Notes under the pieces: model-generated
What the model saw: only the letters and a program-made list of their open reading frames with translations
Databases searched by the model: none
What the model was told of the DNA's origin: nothing
NCBI GenBank assembly: GCA_015499995.1
Contig: JADNRV010000111.1
Span: 62,001 to 126,000, forward strand
DNA from: Flammula alnicola
Lineage: Eukaryota > Basidiomycota > Agaricomycetes > Agaricales > Strophariaceae
DNA length: 64,000 nucleotides
Reading direction: 5' to 3'
Position numbers and translations under genes: made by a program
Shown here: positions 47,302 through 57,900 of the stretch, in pieces
Position numbering within the stretch: position 1 is the stretch's first letter
How the letters are laid out: each line of letters begins with the position of its first letter

Positions 47302-47352
47302 TTATAAAAACGAGAGAAGGGGCTATTTTGTAGCCGGGAGAGATTTTCAGAA
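47302..47352 (+). repeat. tail fragment shared with copies B and C segments
   Basis: ACGAGAGAAGGGGCTATTTT followed by GTAGCCGGG and GATTTTCAGAAAACGTAA matches, in inverse, the outer end of the copy B segment (37963-38012), and its first part matches 52141-52160. It sits 10 bp from the left edge of the right F-box duplication. Confidence 0.75.
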
Positions 47353-48389
47353 AACGTAAGTAGAATGTGCACGTGACCCTATAAGAACAAGCCAAGGCGC
47401 CGGTTCCGTTCGTTGCCGAACGTCTCCAGTTCGCCTTCGCCCCATAATCATCCCAATATCTCCTCCTCCCATACCGTGCCCTCCACTTCTATCCCTCGTT
47501 CAAGGCTAGATCGAAGCGCGTTGAGTCTACGTGATTTTTTTTACCTTCAGGTGAGTGATAAATATTAAATCCTCAACGCCTTCTCTAGTAATCAGCTTGA
47601 CTTATTCTGGGATCTAGCACGCCTACGATGAGCCAGATCCAATTCGATAGCATCTTTGGTACGAATTACGTCCCAACCGACGTTGAGATCGTCGCGATAA
47701 AGGAAATTTTGAAGGAGCCGCTAGCACGGTTAGCGAAGGTCGAAGAAGAGTTAGCTGGTGTCGAGCTAAAGGCTCGAAATCTGCGTCAAGAGCAGGAAGA
47801 CCTAAATCGCTCGATCGACAAATATCGCAGCCTCATCTGCCCTATGCGTCGATTTCCTCCTGATATCTTGCGGGAAATCTTCATATCCTGCCTGCCCCTC
47901 GATCGCAATCCAACGATGAGTAACGATGAGGGGCCCATGCTGCTCACTCAGGTCTCAAGCCATTGGCGAAGCCTGGCCATGACGACGCCAGGGCTTTGGG
48001 CGGCACTCCATATCGCCGTCCCCAAATCGAGCCCTGTATTCGATACAATTCATGATTCAAGAATGGGCGATGCTCTCATGGTCTCGCAACTAACAGAGAT
48101 ACGCGCCGCGGCTGTGAAGGAATGGATCGCCAGGTCTGGAACGTTACCGCTCAGTATTTCGCTCTGTGGATGGGACATATTACCACCAATTGATTACTGC
48201 AAGATCTTCTTTCAATGGATTCTGCCATCGTCCTCGAGATGGAAGAATATCTCATTGGCTTGCCCTGCAGCGTCTCTCACAGATTTCAGGGAAATTCCGC
48301 CATCCGAGGTTCCTATTCTTCAAGCTCTCTCCCTCACTATCAGTCATAGTAGAGCGGTTCCCGATGCAGAATGGAATGATTGCGGACTA

Positions 48390-48664
48390 CTGTACTATTT
48401 CGACCGATCGTTCACGCCCTGTGATGCGTGACGCCAATAGTTCACTGGCATCGATGTTCATAACCAGCAGTGATGCGTGACGAGACAAATTTTGTGAGCA
48501 AAATGTTCACAAATTAGCGCGAAGCGCCCAAAAAAAACATTTTACCTGCAACTTTCAATTTCGGCGACGTTCACAGGCCCTTGTGATGCGTGACGAATTG
48601 CATATTTGTTCAGTTCACGACCCCCTGTGATGCGTGACGTGAACGATCGGTCGAAATAGTACAG
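48390..48664. mobile_element. 275-bp TA-flanked MITE in F-box-like gene
   Basis: Perfect 27-bp inverted repeats (48390-48416 and 48638-48664, beginning CTGTACTATTTCGACCGATC) flanked by TA (48388-48389 and 48665-48666). The left duplicate (minus strand, GGCTTGAAGCCTGGAATAGTC region at about 34470) has a single TA and no insert, so the empty site is directly visible. Four copies of TGATGCGTGACG occur inside, near both ends (about 48422, 48473, 48585, 48629). No ORF. TA target and end type fit the Tc1/mariner group. Confidence 0.95.
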
Positions 48665-49169
48665 TATTTCAGGCGTCAAGCCTCCGCAAATTTTCCGTTT
48701 CTGGCATCAATACAGATATTTCACACTTCCCCCTTAATTGGTCCAAGCTCACTCACCTCAGTCTCAATGGTGACACTCTCAATGGTGACCAGTGGAGTCC
48801 TATTGGTACAGTTATAGATGCTTTTACTCGCATGTTGGAGAGGTGCTCTGGTTTGGTTTCCTGTAGGGTGTACGTCGGATACGGTGCTAATCCCGGAAAC
48901 CGCACGGAATTCCCCACCTTCTCCCTCCCTCTCCTCGAATCGTTGTGGCTTTTTGAAACAGAGCAAATTCCCGGGTTCCTCGCCGCGTTTGACGCTCCAA
49001 AACTTCGCAAAATTGAATATTGGACGCCACGATCATCGACGGCGGGCCCTTCATTCTTAACGCAGCTTCTCTCTAATTCAGGTGGAGGGATTCAAGAGCT
49101 CTCTACCGATCCTCGGCTATTTTCAGCGCATGACTTGGTCAAATATCTCCATCTGTGCCCATCCCTCAC

Positions 49170-49190
49170 CTCTCTCTCTCTCTCTCTCTC
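49170..49190. repeat. (CT)n microsatellite, 21 nt
   Basis: One CT unit longer than its counterpart at 33946-33964, which shifts the F-box-like reading frame. Confidence 0.95.
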
Positions 49191-49985
49191 GCCTCACCGG
49201 GGTCGTCCTTCCCTACTTCTCCTATGCCTCATGACATGAGCAACTCTCCCATCTCTGACTCCCTCCTTCAATCCTTCGCCCATTCGAAAGCAGACGACGA
49301 ATGTCTGTGCCCGAACTTGGAGAAGTTTACCTGTCTTACCGAGGCACACTTTTCCGACGACGCTCTTCTGGAGTTTATTCTGCGTAAGCAGAGCGGCGAA
49401 GATAAGAGGATCAAGAAACTGAAATCGGTGAATGTTACATTCACTCGTCGGCCCACTGTAGATATCATGCCGCAACTTTCGATGCACATATCGGATGGCT
49501 TGAAAATTTCCATTACGTACCCCCCTCGTACCTATAGAAGCACATTCTCACTCTATGACGGTTTACCTGAGATGGATGACGCCAATCCATACTCGCAGCC
49601 ATTATTTAGATGATTAGGACAGAACCTGGTTCAGTCGCATTGGCCAAATACTTACGATGTACTACTGTCTATCGCTTTGACGCTTCTTTAGTATAGCCAT
49701 ATTACCCGTAGATAATTTATTGCGTCTTCTTCAATCATGGTAAGTGTTATCTGAATTTAAAAGTCTCAATTGGACGTCAGCCATACGTCGAACAAGACTG
49801 TTGAACCTCTTGGTGACCTGGAAATCGTTCCTACTTTGGTCATTGCCCCTGTCCTTGCTCAGTTATAAAGTTTTCTACTATATAGTTTCCCAGTCGTTCA
49901 AGCCACGAGCAAACAAACATCCTCTCTATCACCGGAAAAGATGTTCGAGGCTAGCTGCGAAAAATCATCTTTTGACGGGCCACAA

Positions 49986-51199
49986 GCTCACCATGTGATG
50001 ACGCACATTGTTTGCTTTGGGTTATGTACCAATGTCAAATAAATAAGAGCGCACGGACGTCCTTTTTTCTTTTTCCTCTTCACAACTATTGAATGTTGAC
50101 GCGGACGTTCCTTCCCTCAAGTTCTCTCACTGTCAAACATCTTTGGCAACTATCTGACATCAAAAAGTACGCTCGAACGCAATAACTCATGCCATTCTCA
50201 TGACAGTTCCCTATAGTCTCTGCTGATGAGAGCGTCGCGGACGATACCCGTGAGCCAACGGGAATGGCTATCATTTCGAATCGTTTTCCAACTTCATGGA
50301 AAGCCGTCTGGGCTTCACATATGCGCATTTTTATGGAGATTTGCTGTCGTTCATGTTCGTCCTTTGTTTTTTTTTCCCCTTCAACGTCTCCATGGCGGTC
50401 TCCTTCGTTGCATGGATGGTTCAAAACTCTGCACAATATTGCAACCGTGATTGTGTTATAACCTCGCTATTTTTTGTCTGGGGCCATTCGGGACGGTGAT
50501 GGTTTGCGGACCAAGGAGTGAGACTACGTGTTTTATCCAAGTTGCATCTCTCACTACGCATGTCATTATGTCACTTGCAGGAACTCTTGACCCGTTCTTC
50601 GCTGGTTTTTCTTTCGATTCTGCACTGCCTTCATCGCATCGCTGTCAGCTAGAAGTGACGAAAGGTGCTGTTTCGCATTGTTGAAGACAGTATTCTCCCC
50701 AATTAGCCCTCCACCCTCTTTCTTTGCTTTGTCTTTTCTTCTCCGTTTATTTCGTCATTGGTGCACACTGCATTGCAATATCACGGCCCACCGCAGCTGA
50801 ACATGATTGTTGAACATTGACTTGGGAAAGCCTTTGATTTATGTTTCTGTGAGGCCTGATATACATATCTCTGACAGTCCTCCTCTTTCCCCAACATCAG
50901 CATGCCCATACATTCACTATCTATGATTAAACAGGGCCCTCGAGCCGCTTCTCTCCATAGTCGGCTACGTCGCATGTGCCTGTTAACATGGCAGTGGTTG
51001 TGTATGGGCTGAGTGGATGGTTGGGTATTGAATGCTGGACTTTGGAAAATCGTCATGTTCTCGCGCGGATTTCCTTGCTGTCGTTCGAATTTTTCGCAGG
51101 CTGATTTCGGCCACTAATATATATCACATTTAGAGTACGTGTCTATTGCTCGTGTTCTAGTCGGGTTGGACAACAAATATCGTCATGGACTTCACCTCA
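49986..51199. other. intergenic stretch with dispersed repeat
   Basis: Begins with the dispersed repeat at 49996-50068; the rest is pyrimidine-rich on the plus strand with short frames only. No gene recognised. Confidence 0.5.
49996..50068 (+). repeat. dispersed repeat shared with 61784-61849
   Basis: Shares TGACGCACATT, a partly conserved middle, and AAATAAGAGCGCACGGACGT followed by a T-run with the second site. Possibly the start of a dispersed element; the downstream sequences do not obviously match. Confidence 0.75.
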
Positions 51200-52165
51200 T
51201 CGACCCCGGGAACATTGAAGTTATCCAGGGCGACAGCGGCGTACCCAGACCTAATGATAATGCTACTTGGACATGCAAGCTTAAGTTCGCCTGTACCGTT
51301 TTCGTTCCGGACTTGTAATGGCCAGGCCGCTGAATGTTCATTGCGGAGTGCTCGCTCAGTGACGTCCTTCCCTAAAATCCCCCCTTCCATTGTTTTATGC
51401 GGAGGAAATGGATCGCTCGACATTTTTGGTATCGTCGAAGACACAATTGTACAGCTGGAATGTCATGGCTTGATTTCGAATATGCAGTCGTAATGTTGGG
51501 AGAGCGTATAAGAACGCGGTCTACTCCTCGACTTTCATCAGAAATCTCATTTCATCTATTTCTACTGTGAGTTGTGCAGTTTTGCGTTGCGTCACTTACC
51601 TACTAATGACCTTACCACCCATATAAGTAACACCCACGCACCATGCCCTCCGCAGACGGTTTCATCAAATCTACCGCCGGTGGCCGCTTCGCCGCGACCT
51701 TCATGATTGACGAGCTCATGTACAACTTCTCCGGCAGCTTCGCGTCCAGCGTCCCCGCGTTCACCTGCAACACTGCGACGATCAGCTACTCCAGCTTGAA
51801 GAACCTCAACTCGACCCGATCCTTCGAAGGTCGTGTTGGTCCGTCCAAGGTCCAGCTCACCCTCGCGAATGGACCTGTGATTGATGGCGTGCTTGATATG
51901 CCGTTGTCGCCTGGAAGTACGGTTTCGGGGAGTGGTGTGTGGACTCAGAACTAGGTTCGTTTCTTTGACTCGATGGTTTTATAGATTGGAGGCTGAACGG
52001 CACATAGATGACGGCTCGAACTCTCTTAGCTGTGGTCGTCTGGAGGGGCGAAAGATAGGATTGGTCTCTGTTGAGTGTGCTGGATGATATGATTTCTTCT
52101 TATGTCGGAACACGTCGCCGTCGGAATTTCTGGTTATAACAAGAGAAGGGCTATTTTGTACAAAT
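51200..52165 (+). repeat. duplicated segment carrying 103-aa gene, copy C
   Basis: Counterpart of 37963-39130 in inverse orientation; see that entry. The 3' flank (51955-52165) aligns with only scattered differences. Confidence 0.8.
51643..51954 (+). CDS. small conserved protein of unknown function, copy C, 103 aa
   Basis: Intact paralogue, two residues different from copy B. A probable 5'-UTR intron spans 51567-51627 (GTGAGT donor, CTACTAATGAC branch site, AG at 51626-51627), 15 nt before the ATG. Same start MPSADGFIKSTAGG and end SGSGVWTQN. Cytosolic by absence of signal peptide. Function unknown. Confidence 0.78.
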   Translation: MPSADGFIKSTAGGRFAATFMIDELMYNFSGSFASSVPAFTCNTATISYSSLKNLNSTRSFEGRVGPSKVQLTLANGPVIDGVLDMPLSPGSTVSGSGVWTQN

Positions 52166-52465
52166 TTTGTAGTACTAGTAGACTCGAACCCAGTCTACAC
52201 GTCACGTGTAATTATGTACTGAAGCCTTAAAATTAAATTGTTCGACGCTAAAAATAGCATGGCTTTGAACATTGACTTATTCTCGTCCAGTGCTTACCCA
52301 TGAGCTCTACAACATCCGTGAGAGACCGATATACTACCAGAGTATTTCTGCTCTGTGAGAATGTGGTTCACGGCGTACAAAATGTCGCCATCAGTCTTGG
52401 GAAAGGCGTAACTCCTTTCTTATCTTCAGTCTCTACGCTTCGAGCTTACCGTCATCGTCTCCAGC

Positions 52466-53714
52466 ATGTCTACCTCTAAATTATTCCAACCTATCAAAGT
52501 TGGAACGCAAACGCTGCAACACATGGTAGTACTTGCTCCCTTGACGCGATATAGGTCGACTAAGAAAGAACATGTTCCCATCAACCCACTTATGAAGACG
52601 TACTATTCTCAACGAGCGAGTCGACCCGGTAGCCTCCTTATCACAGAGGCTACTTACATATCCCCGCAAGCCGGCGGATACGATAAAGTTCCTGGAATCT
52701 GGAGTGACGAGCAGGTGGCTGCATGGAAGGAGGTGAGTTCTATGATTGGTTCTCTCTAACGAGACCTGAACGTTCGAACGCTATCTTATCAGATCACTGA
52801 TGGCGTGCATGCCCATGGATCTTCAATATTCCTCCAAATGTGGGCTCTCGGAAGGACCGCTTCTCCTGCGACTCTCCGGGAAGATGGGTTTGAACTCGTC
52901 GGGCCATCGCCTATCCCTATTAGCCAGGAACACGAGACTCCGAGAGCCTTGAGCGTCCCAGAAATCCACGAATACATCCAGTGGTATGCCAAGGCGGCGA
53001 AGAATGCCGTGGATGGAGCAGGCTTTGATGGGGTCGAAGTGCATTGCGCGAATGGATATTTGCCGGACCAATTTCTGCAGGATACGTGCAACAATCGTAC
53101 TGATGAATATGGAGGCAGCGTGGAAAACAGGAGCAGGTTTCCATTGGAAGTGGTTGACGCGGTTGTGAAAGCAGTTGGGCAGGAGAAGACCGGTATTCGT
53201 ATCAGTCCCTGGAGCACATTCCAAAGTATGACTTTCCGCTTCTGTCTGGCATTCTGGGCACTTACCATTGATTCACATTAGACATGAGGATGAAAGATCC
53301 GATCCCTCAATTTACCCATTTCGTCAGTAGTGTTAAAGCGGCACACCCCAACATGGCCTACCTTCACGTCACAGAGCCCGAGGTAGATGGGACGGCGGAC
53401 TCTAACGATTTCATTCGCGATATTTGGGCCCCGAAACCGCTCATTAGTTGCTTAGGATATACCAGAGAAACCGCAATCGAGAGAGCAGATACCAAGGGCG
53501 ATTTGATAGCATTTGGGAAACTGTATATCTCTAATGTACGTTTTCAACACTTTCACGGTGTCGATGCATCCATTCTCATTTTTATTCACGCTAGCCCGAC
53601 CTCCCAACGCGCTTAGAAAAAGACGTTCCGCTCACCCCTTATAACTTCAAAACGTTTTACACTCCGGGTGAAGTTGGATATACCGATTACGCGTTTGCAG
53701 AAGCCTCTCAATAG
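52466..53714 (+). CDS. Old Yellow Enzyme-type NADH:flavin oxidoreductase, 357 aa
   Basis: FMN enzyme that reduces activated C=C bonds using NAD(P)H. Exons 52466-52732, 52793-53225, 53282-53535, 53595-53714; 1074 nt in frame, introns 60, 56 and 59 nt. A TIM barrel beginning KLFQPIKVGTQTLQHMVVLAPLT-like, with the flavin-tuning Thr in APLTR. The substrate-binding pair His and Asn and the catalytic Tyr sit in VEVHCANGYLPDQF; the block NRTDEYGGSVENRSRFPLEV follows. Strand 8 ends FYTPGEVGYTDY. Odd points: ISPWSTFQNMRM instead of the usual STFQGMRM, and MWALGRTA where LWHVGR is usual. No signal peptide. It stands alone, with no biosynthetic cluster neighbours. Confidence 0.92.
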
Positions 53715-54348
53715 AGGTAAATCGATATAGTTAGACATTGGAAGATTGGATATAATTCCGAGGAAGTTGAGATCATAAATATGAATATAAATCGGTACAT
53801 AGAGGAATGGTTGGTGTGAATGTGATAGAACTCATTTCATCGTTCAAACGTTCACCTTTTGAGGACCACGTGTAAGAGGGGCGAAATATCCTCATCATCC
53901 AAAGGTCAGGAACACTCTCTCTCTTTTATATCCTCGATTTTTAACTGAGAGCTCTTGCCAGTTCTCAAGCTTCGGCGTGGCCTCATGACGTTATCCAGAA
54001 TGCCCGTTCACTTCTCTATTCCTGTCTGCGCAGTATATTACCTGGCATCTTCGCTGTTTGCTTTTGCAATGTCTACATGCTTGAGAGTCATCACAGCTGC
54101 TTCTTCCAGGGAACCAGGGCGTAAGCTATGCGGCGCAGTCTTCCGTATTGCAGCCTATGGCCAAATCTCGAAGCGGTGAGTTGGGCGTCTAAAATTATCT
54201 CCTTCCACTGATCATCATGAGGCAGGTAGTGATTGGCCGATGACATCGCTGGCATATCGCGTGAGGCTGCGACCAAGTAACGGCTCATGGGCTCTCTATC
54301 ACTTCTCCCTCATCCTGCTTTCAAACTACCCTATTGCACGACCAGGAT
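53715..54348. other. intergenic
   Basis: 3' flank of the flavoenzyme gene; one short plus frame (53955-54179) without resemblance to a known family. Confidence 0.5.
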
Positions 54349-54621
54349 AGCGGTGGATTTGATGAAACCGCCTGCGAAAGGCATTTGTGTCGTGCTGGTG
54401 TTGGGAGGCGTCATCAGTTAGTGCAGATGGAAGTAATGGAGAACTCACAGTAGCGAGAGGCGAATTGATGTTTCTGATTCTGATGAAAGCTGGGCGAAGG
54501 GTGAGTGCCTCTATACCTTTGCAAACATTGGATATTTTATACCTGCGTTTGGTGCCATGTCATTCCAGCCAGCCCATTGTGCCTTCCCGTCGATATATGT
54601 TGAATGAAACGGGAAGCTTTC
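54349..54621 (-). pseudogene. 5' relic of 103-aa gene (copy D)
   Basis: Matches the promoter, leader and first about 11 codons of copy A (28600-28890) in the same orientation: GGTGGATTTGATGAAACCG, GTGCTGGTGTTGGGAGGC, and TTTATACCTTTGCAAACATT-like blocks align with a few substitutions. Coding homology ends abruptly at about 54349, so the 3' nine tenths of the gene are missing. Confidence 0.85.
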
Positions 54622-54970
54622 ACGGATCCAAATAGTTTTGAAATCAGCTAAATTGAAGGTAAAGCTTCGTGCTACGCGGTGTGAAAAAATTGTGGTGAAA
54701 ACTGGATGTGGGAACCTATGAATGTTTACTCAAATCAACCTGTTTTTGAGGCTTTGACCTTGCCATATGCACTTTGTAACGGTGTTAGGTGAATCTTATT
54801 AGTTTTTCTTGATGATTCTTGCACAAGTAAACTTTCATTGCAGCACATAATTGATCAATAACAGAGAATTGGCGCTATAGATACAGAGGTACTACTTATA
54901 GACATAAACGTGAAATTCTGAAGTGCAAAGGTCTGGCAACCGCGTCGGAAGTTTCCCCATCTCGCCGAGA
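54622..54970. other. intergenic, AT-rich
   Basis: 3' flank of the P-type ATPase gene; nothing recognised. Confidence 0.5.
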
Positions 54971-57900
54971 CTACCAAGCCATCTTGGCTATAATCGACTG
55001 CAATGGCACAAGTGAGCACTAGAACAACAACGAGAGGGGAAGAAAGTGCCGAAGGTCACTCTTACCTTGGGATACGTCCTAACTATTAATTTTCTCAGCT
55101 CATCCATAATTAGTATACCCAACCCGAAAGTAATAGGGATTCCCCAAAACTTGCCCGGAATCGGAGTCGTCAAAAATACGCGTTGTAGCCCAGGTCCGTA
55201 CAAGTTCGCAACGGCAATCAGGGCGGTCGCTGCCATGCCCATCGGCACGGCAAGGTTCCTACGTGGTCCCCATAGAGGGTTCGAGTTCAATATTGAAACC
55301 CGGCGGTTGCGGGCGGCGAGCAGGCCGCCGTACTGTAAGAACACGATCGTCACGTAGCTGTTTCATTTTTTGGGAGAAAAAAGAAATAAAAAGAAAGGAG
55401 GGAAAGGCAAGAAACAAAACGACAACGGGACATGATTAGTGAAAGGATTAGCAAGGAATTTTTGGGTACGTACTATATGCATTGGCCTACTTGAACAAAG
55501 TGGGTGAGTTCGTCAATGCTGTAGCCATGGAAGCCATCGGCCCATTTGTCGAACACGAGTATGACGTCACGGAATCCGAGATGCTGCTCCTTCATCCAGA
55601 GGAACCACATGCCCATGGCACAAGGCCACATCATGAGCCCTATCCACTGTCCAATAACCACGTCAATGTAAGAGATTAGATTATCGACAAAAGGCTTACG
55701 AGATAAATTTGGACAAAGAACTTCCAGTTGGTCAAACGATCGGTGCGTGCATTGCGTGGCTTGCGCAACATCAGGTCTAGAAATAAAAGATAGTTATTAC
55801 CAACCATGAATGAGGAGAGGAAGAAAATATACTAACCCGCCTCAGACTTTTCGTACATCAAAGAGACAGACATCACTACATCGTTTGTGATAGAGAAGCA
55901 CACTTGAAGGTAGGAGCTAAGGGCAAGCTGCATGCCTAAGAACACATTGCAGAAGACGGCTATGAACTCCGTGTACGTGCCAGCCTGCCAAACGTCAGAA
56001 AGCCGTACGTTAGCTGGTCACAGATAATACGGACCGGCATTAGGTACAGGACGACCTTCTTCAGATTATCGAATACGAGGCGACCCATTTCAATCGCAAC
56101 CGGAATCGAGGACAATCGATTGTCCAATAAAATCATTGCAGCTGGTAAAAAGAATGGGTCGTCAGTGCAAGTGGGAGCATCAGAGGCAGGAAGTTCCTTA
56201 CCAGCCTCTTTCGCGACGTCGCTGCCAGCACCCATAGCCACGCCAATATCAGCGGCCTTCATTGCCGGAGCGTCATTCACACCATCTCCAGTCACGGCCA
56301 CAATATTATCGCCTCGCGCCTTGATCTCCTCGACGATACGTAGCTTCTGCTCCGGCGTAGTGCGTGCAAACACGATCTCGGTGTAGTGTCCAACCAGCAT
56401 ATCCCAGTCCCCGGTACTAAGTGTCTCGAGGTCGTCTCCCGTCAGCACGAGAACGCAGATAGGGTCATCATCAGAAGGCTTGATATTAGGGCGCGGGGCA
56501 CCGACGAATCGCTGCGCATCAGTAGAACCTCGCATGGCGTCGATCGTATCATACTTTTCTTGCGTGATAATACCAACCTATGCTCTCCATATAAGCACAG
56601 CGCTGGGGCACGGCAAAAAAGAAAAACATCAACGATACCTGTTTCGCAATCGCCACTGCCGTCAGCTTGAAATCGCCGGTGACCATGAAGACTTTGACGC
56701 CCGCCCTCCGAATGATCGAGATGGCCCCTGGTACATCATGCCTCGGCGGGTCACGTATCCCGACAAGCCCGATCAACGTCAGATCCTCCAGCTCTTCGTA
56801 CATGGATTCCTCCACCTCGTTCGTGGACATGGTGTCGAAGTTGATTTTGACCGCAGGCAGGCGACGCTGGCACAGCAAAAGCACACGCTGGCCCGCTGCA
56901 CTCCAGCTCTCCTGGAGCACCGAGAGCTGCGTGCGCGCCACGGGGTCAAGCGGCACGACCGCGCCGTCCGACTTCATCACGCTCGTGCAGGACGGGAGGA
57001 GGATGTCCGGCGCGCCCTTGACGAGCATCCAGGGGTCGACGGACGCGTTGGCACGCTCGCGCACGACGGTGAGCATCCACTTGTTCCGCGAGTTGAACGG
57101 GATCTCGAAGAGCTTGTCGTAGGACGCGATGAGCGACGCCGAGTCAACGCCGATGCTGGGCATGTGGAGGGACTCAGCGAAGCGCAGGATCGCGGTGTCG
57201 GTGGCGTCACCCTTGATGCGGCGCTCTTCGATTGGGAGGACCTCGTCCCCGGGTGCATCGAAATGGGCGCCATTGCAGAGGCGCGCAACCATGTGGAGAG
57301 GCTTGAACCCGGCGGGTGCGGCGGAGACATCTTCACTGAATTTTTCCTTGAGGTCGTCTACTTGGTATTGGTGGTCGACGAAGGCAACATTTTGCAGCGA
57401 CTTTTGTTTGAAATGAGTATATGAGTTACGATTTGGTATGTGCGTGGGAAAATCACCATTTTTCCCTCTGTAAGAGTGCCGGTCTTGTCGGAACATAAAA
57501 CCGACATGCAGCCCAAGGTCTCAATCGTCGCGAGGTTCTTGACGAGAACATTTCGTTTTGCCATGCGTTTCGCGATAATCGTGAGCGACAAAGCAACACA
57601 GACCGGAAGACCCTGAAATAATAGTCGTTATAAAAATGGTGGACAAGTCCGAAAAAGTCCACTCACCTGGGGAACAAACGCCGTGAGGCATCCGATAGAA
57701 TTGATGATGGCGCCACTAGCAGTCTCGAAAAGCGGGAAATCCCTCCTGAGCCAAACTCCCCAAATAAGAATGGAAATCGAAAAGAGCGTCAAGGCGACGC
57801 CAGAAATGATTTTCGTGAAGAACCAAATTTCCTTCTGGACGGTTGTCAACTTGAACTTGGTTTCCCCAGACATGGCGACAATGCGGCCCATGACTGATCG

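Larger units (their letters stand above)
47628..49613 (+). pseudogene. F-box-like protein gene, right copy, MITE-interrupted
   Basis: Same gene as 35231-33523: coiled coil, F-box-like MRRFPPDILREIFISCLP, LRR-like remainder. The frame runs 47628-48389, enters the MITE and stops at 48431 (267 codons, last nine or so from the MITE). After the MITE homology resumes at 48667; the region around 49009 keeps the four-A run lost in the left copy, so the frame stays open to the CT microsatellite (49170-49190), where one extra CT unit shifts it. So this copy carries two lesions, neither shared with the left copy. Confidence 0.85.
47362..49985 (+). repeat. segmental duplication, right copy
   Basis: Inverted counterpart of 33105-35497, starting at GAATGTGCACGTGAC and ending in the CATCTTTTGACGGGCC region. 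It is longer than the left copy chiefly because of the 275-bp MITE insertion at 48390. Confidence 0.9.

Noticed and set aside
52166..52190. GTAGACT-CGAACCC-AGTCTAC hairpin, resembling a tRNA arm
   Set aside because: Perfect 7-bp stem but the loop and surroundings do not fit a tRNA; no other arms found.
56480..57424. 314-codon open frame on the plus strand, and a second at 56667-57122
   Set aside because: Lies exactly antisense to the ATPase nucleotide-binding-domain exons, whose GC-rich codons open the other frames; the product is Arg/His-rich and matches nothing.
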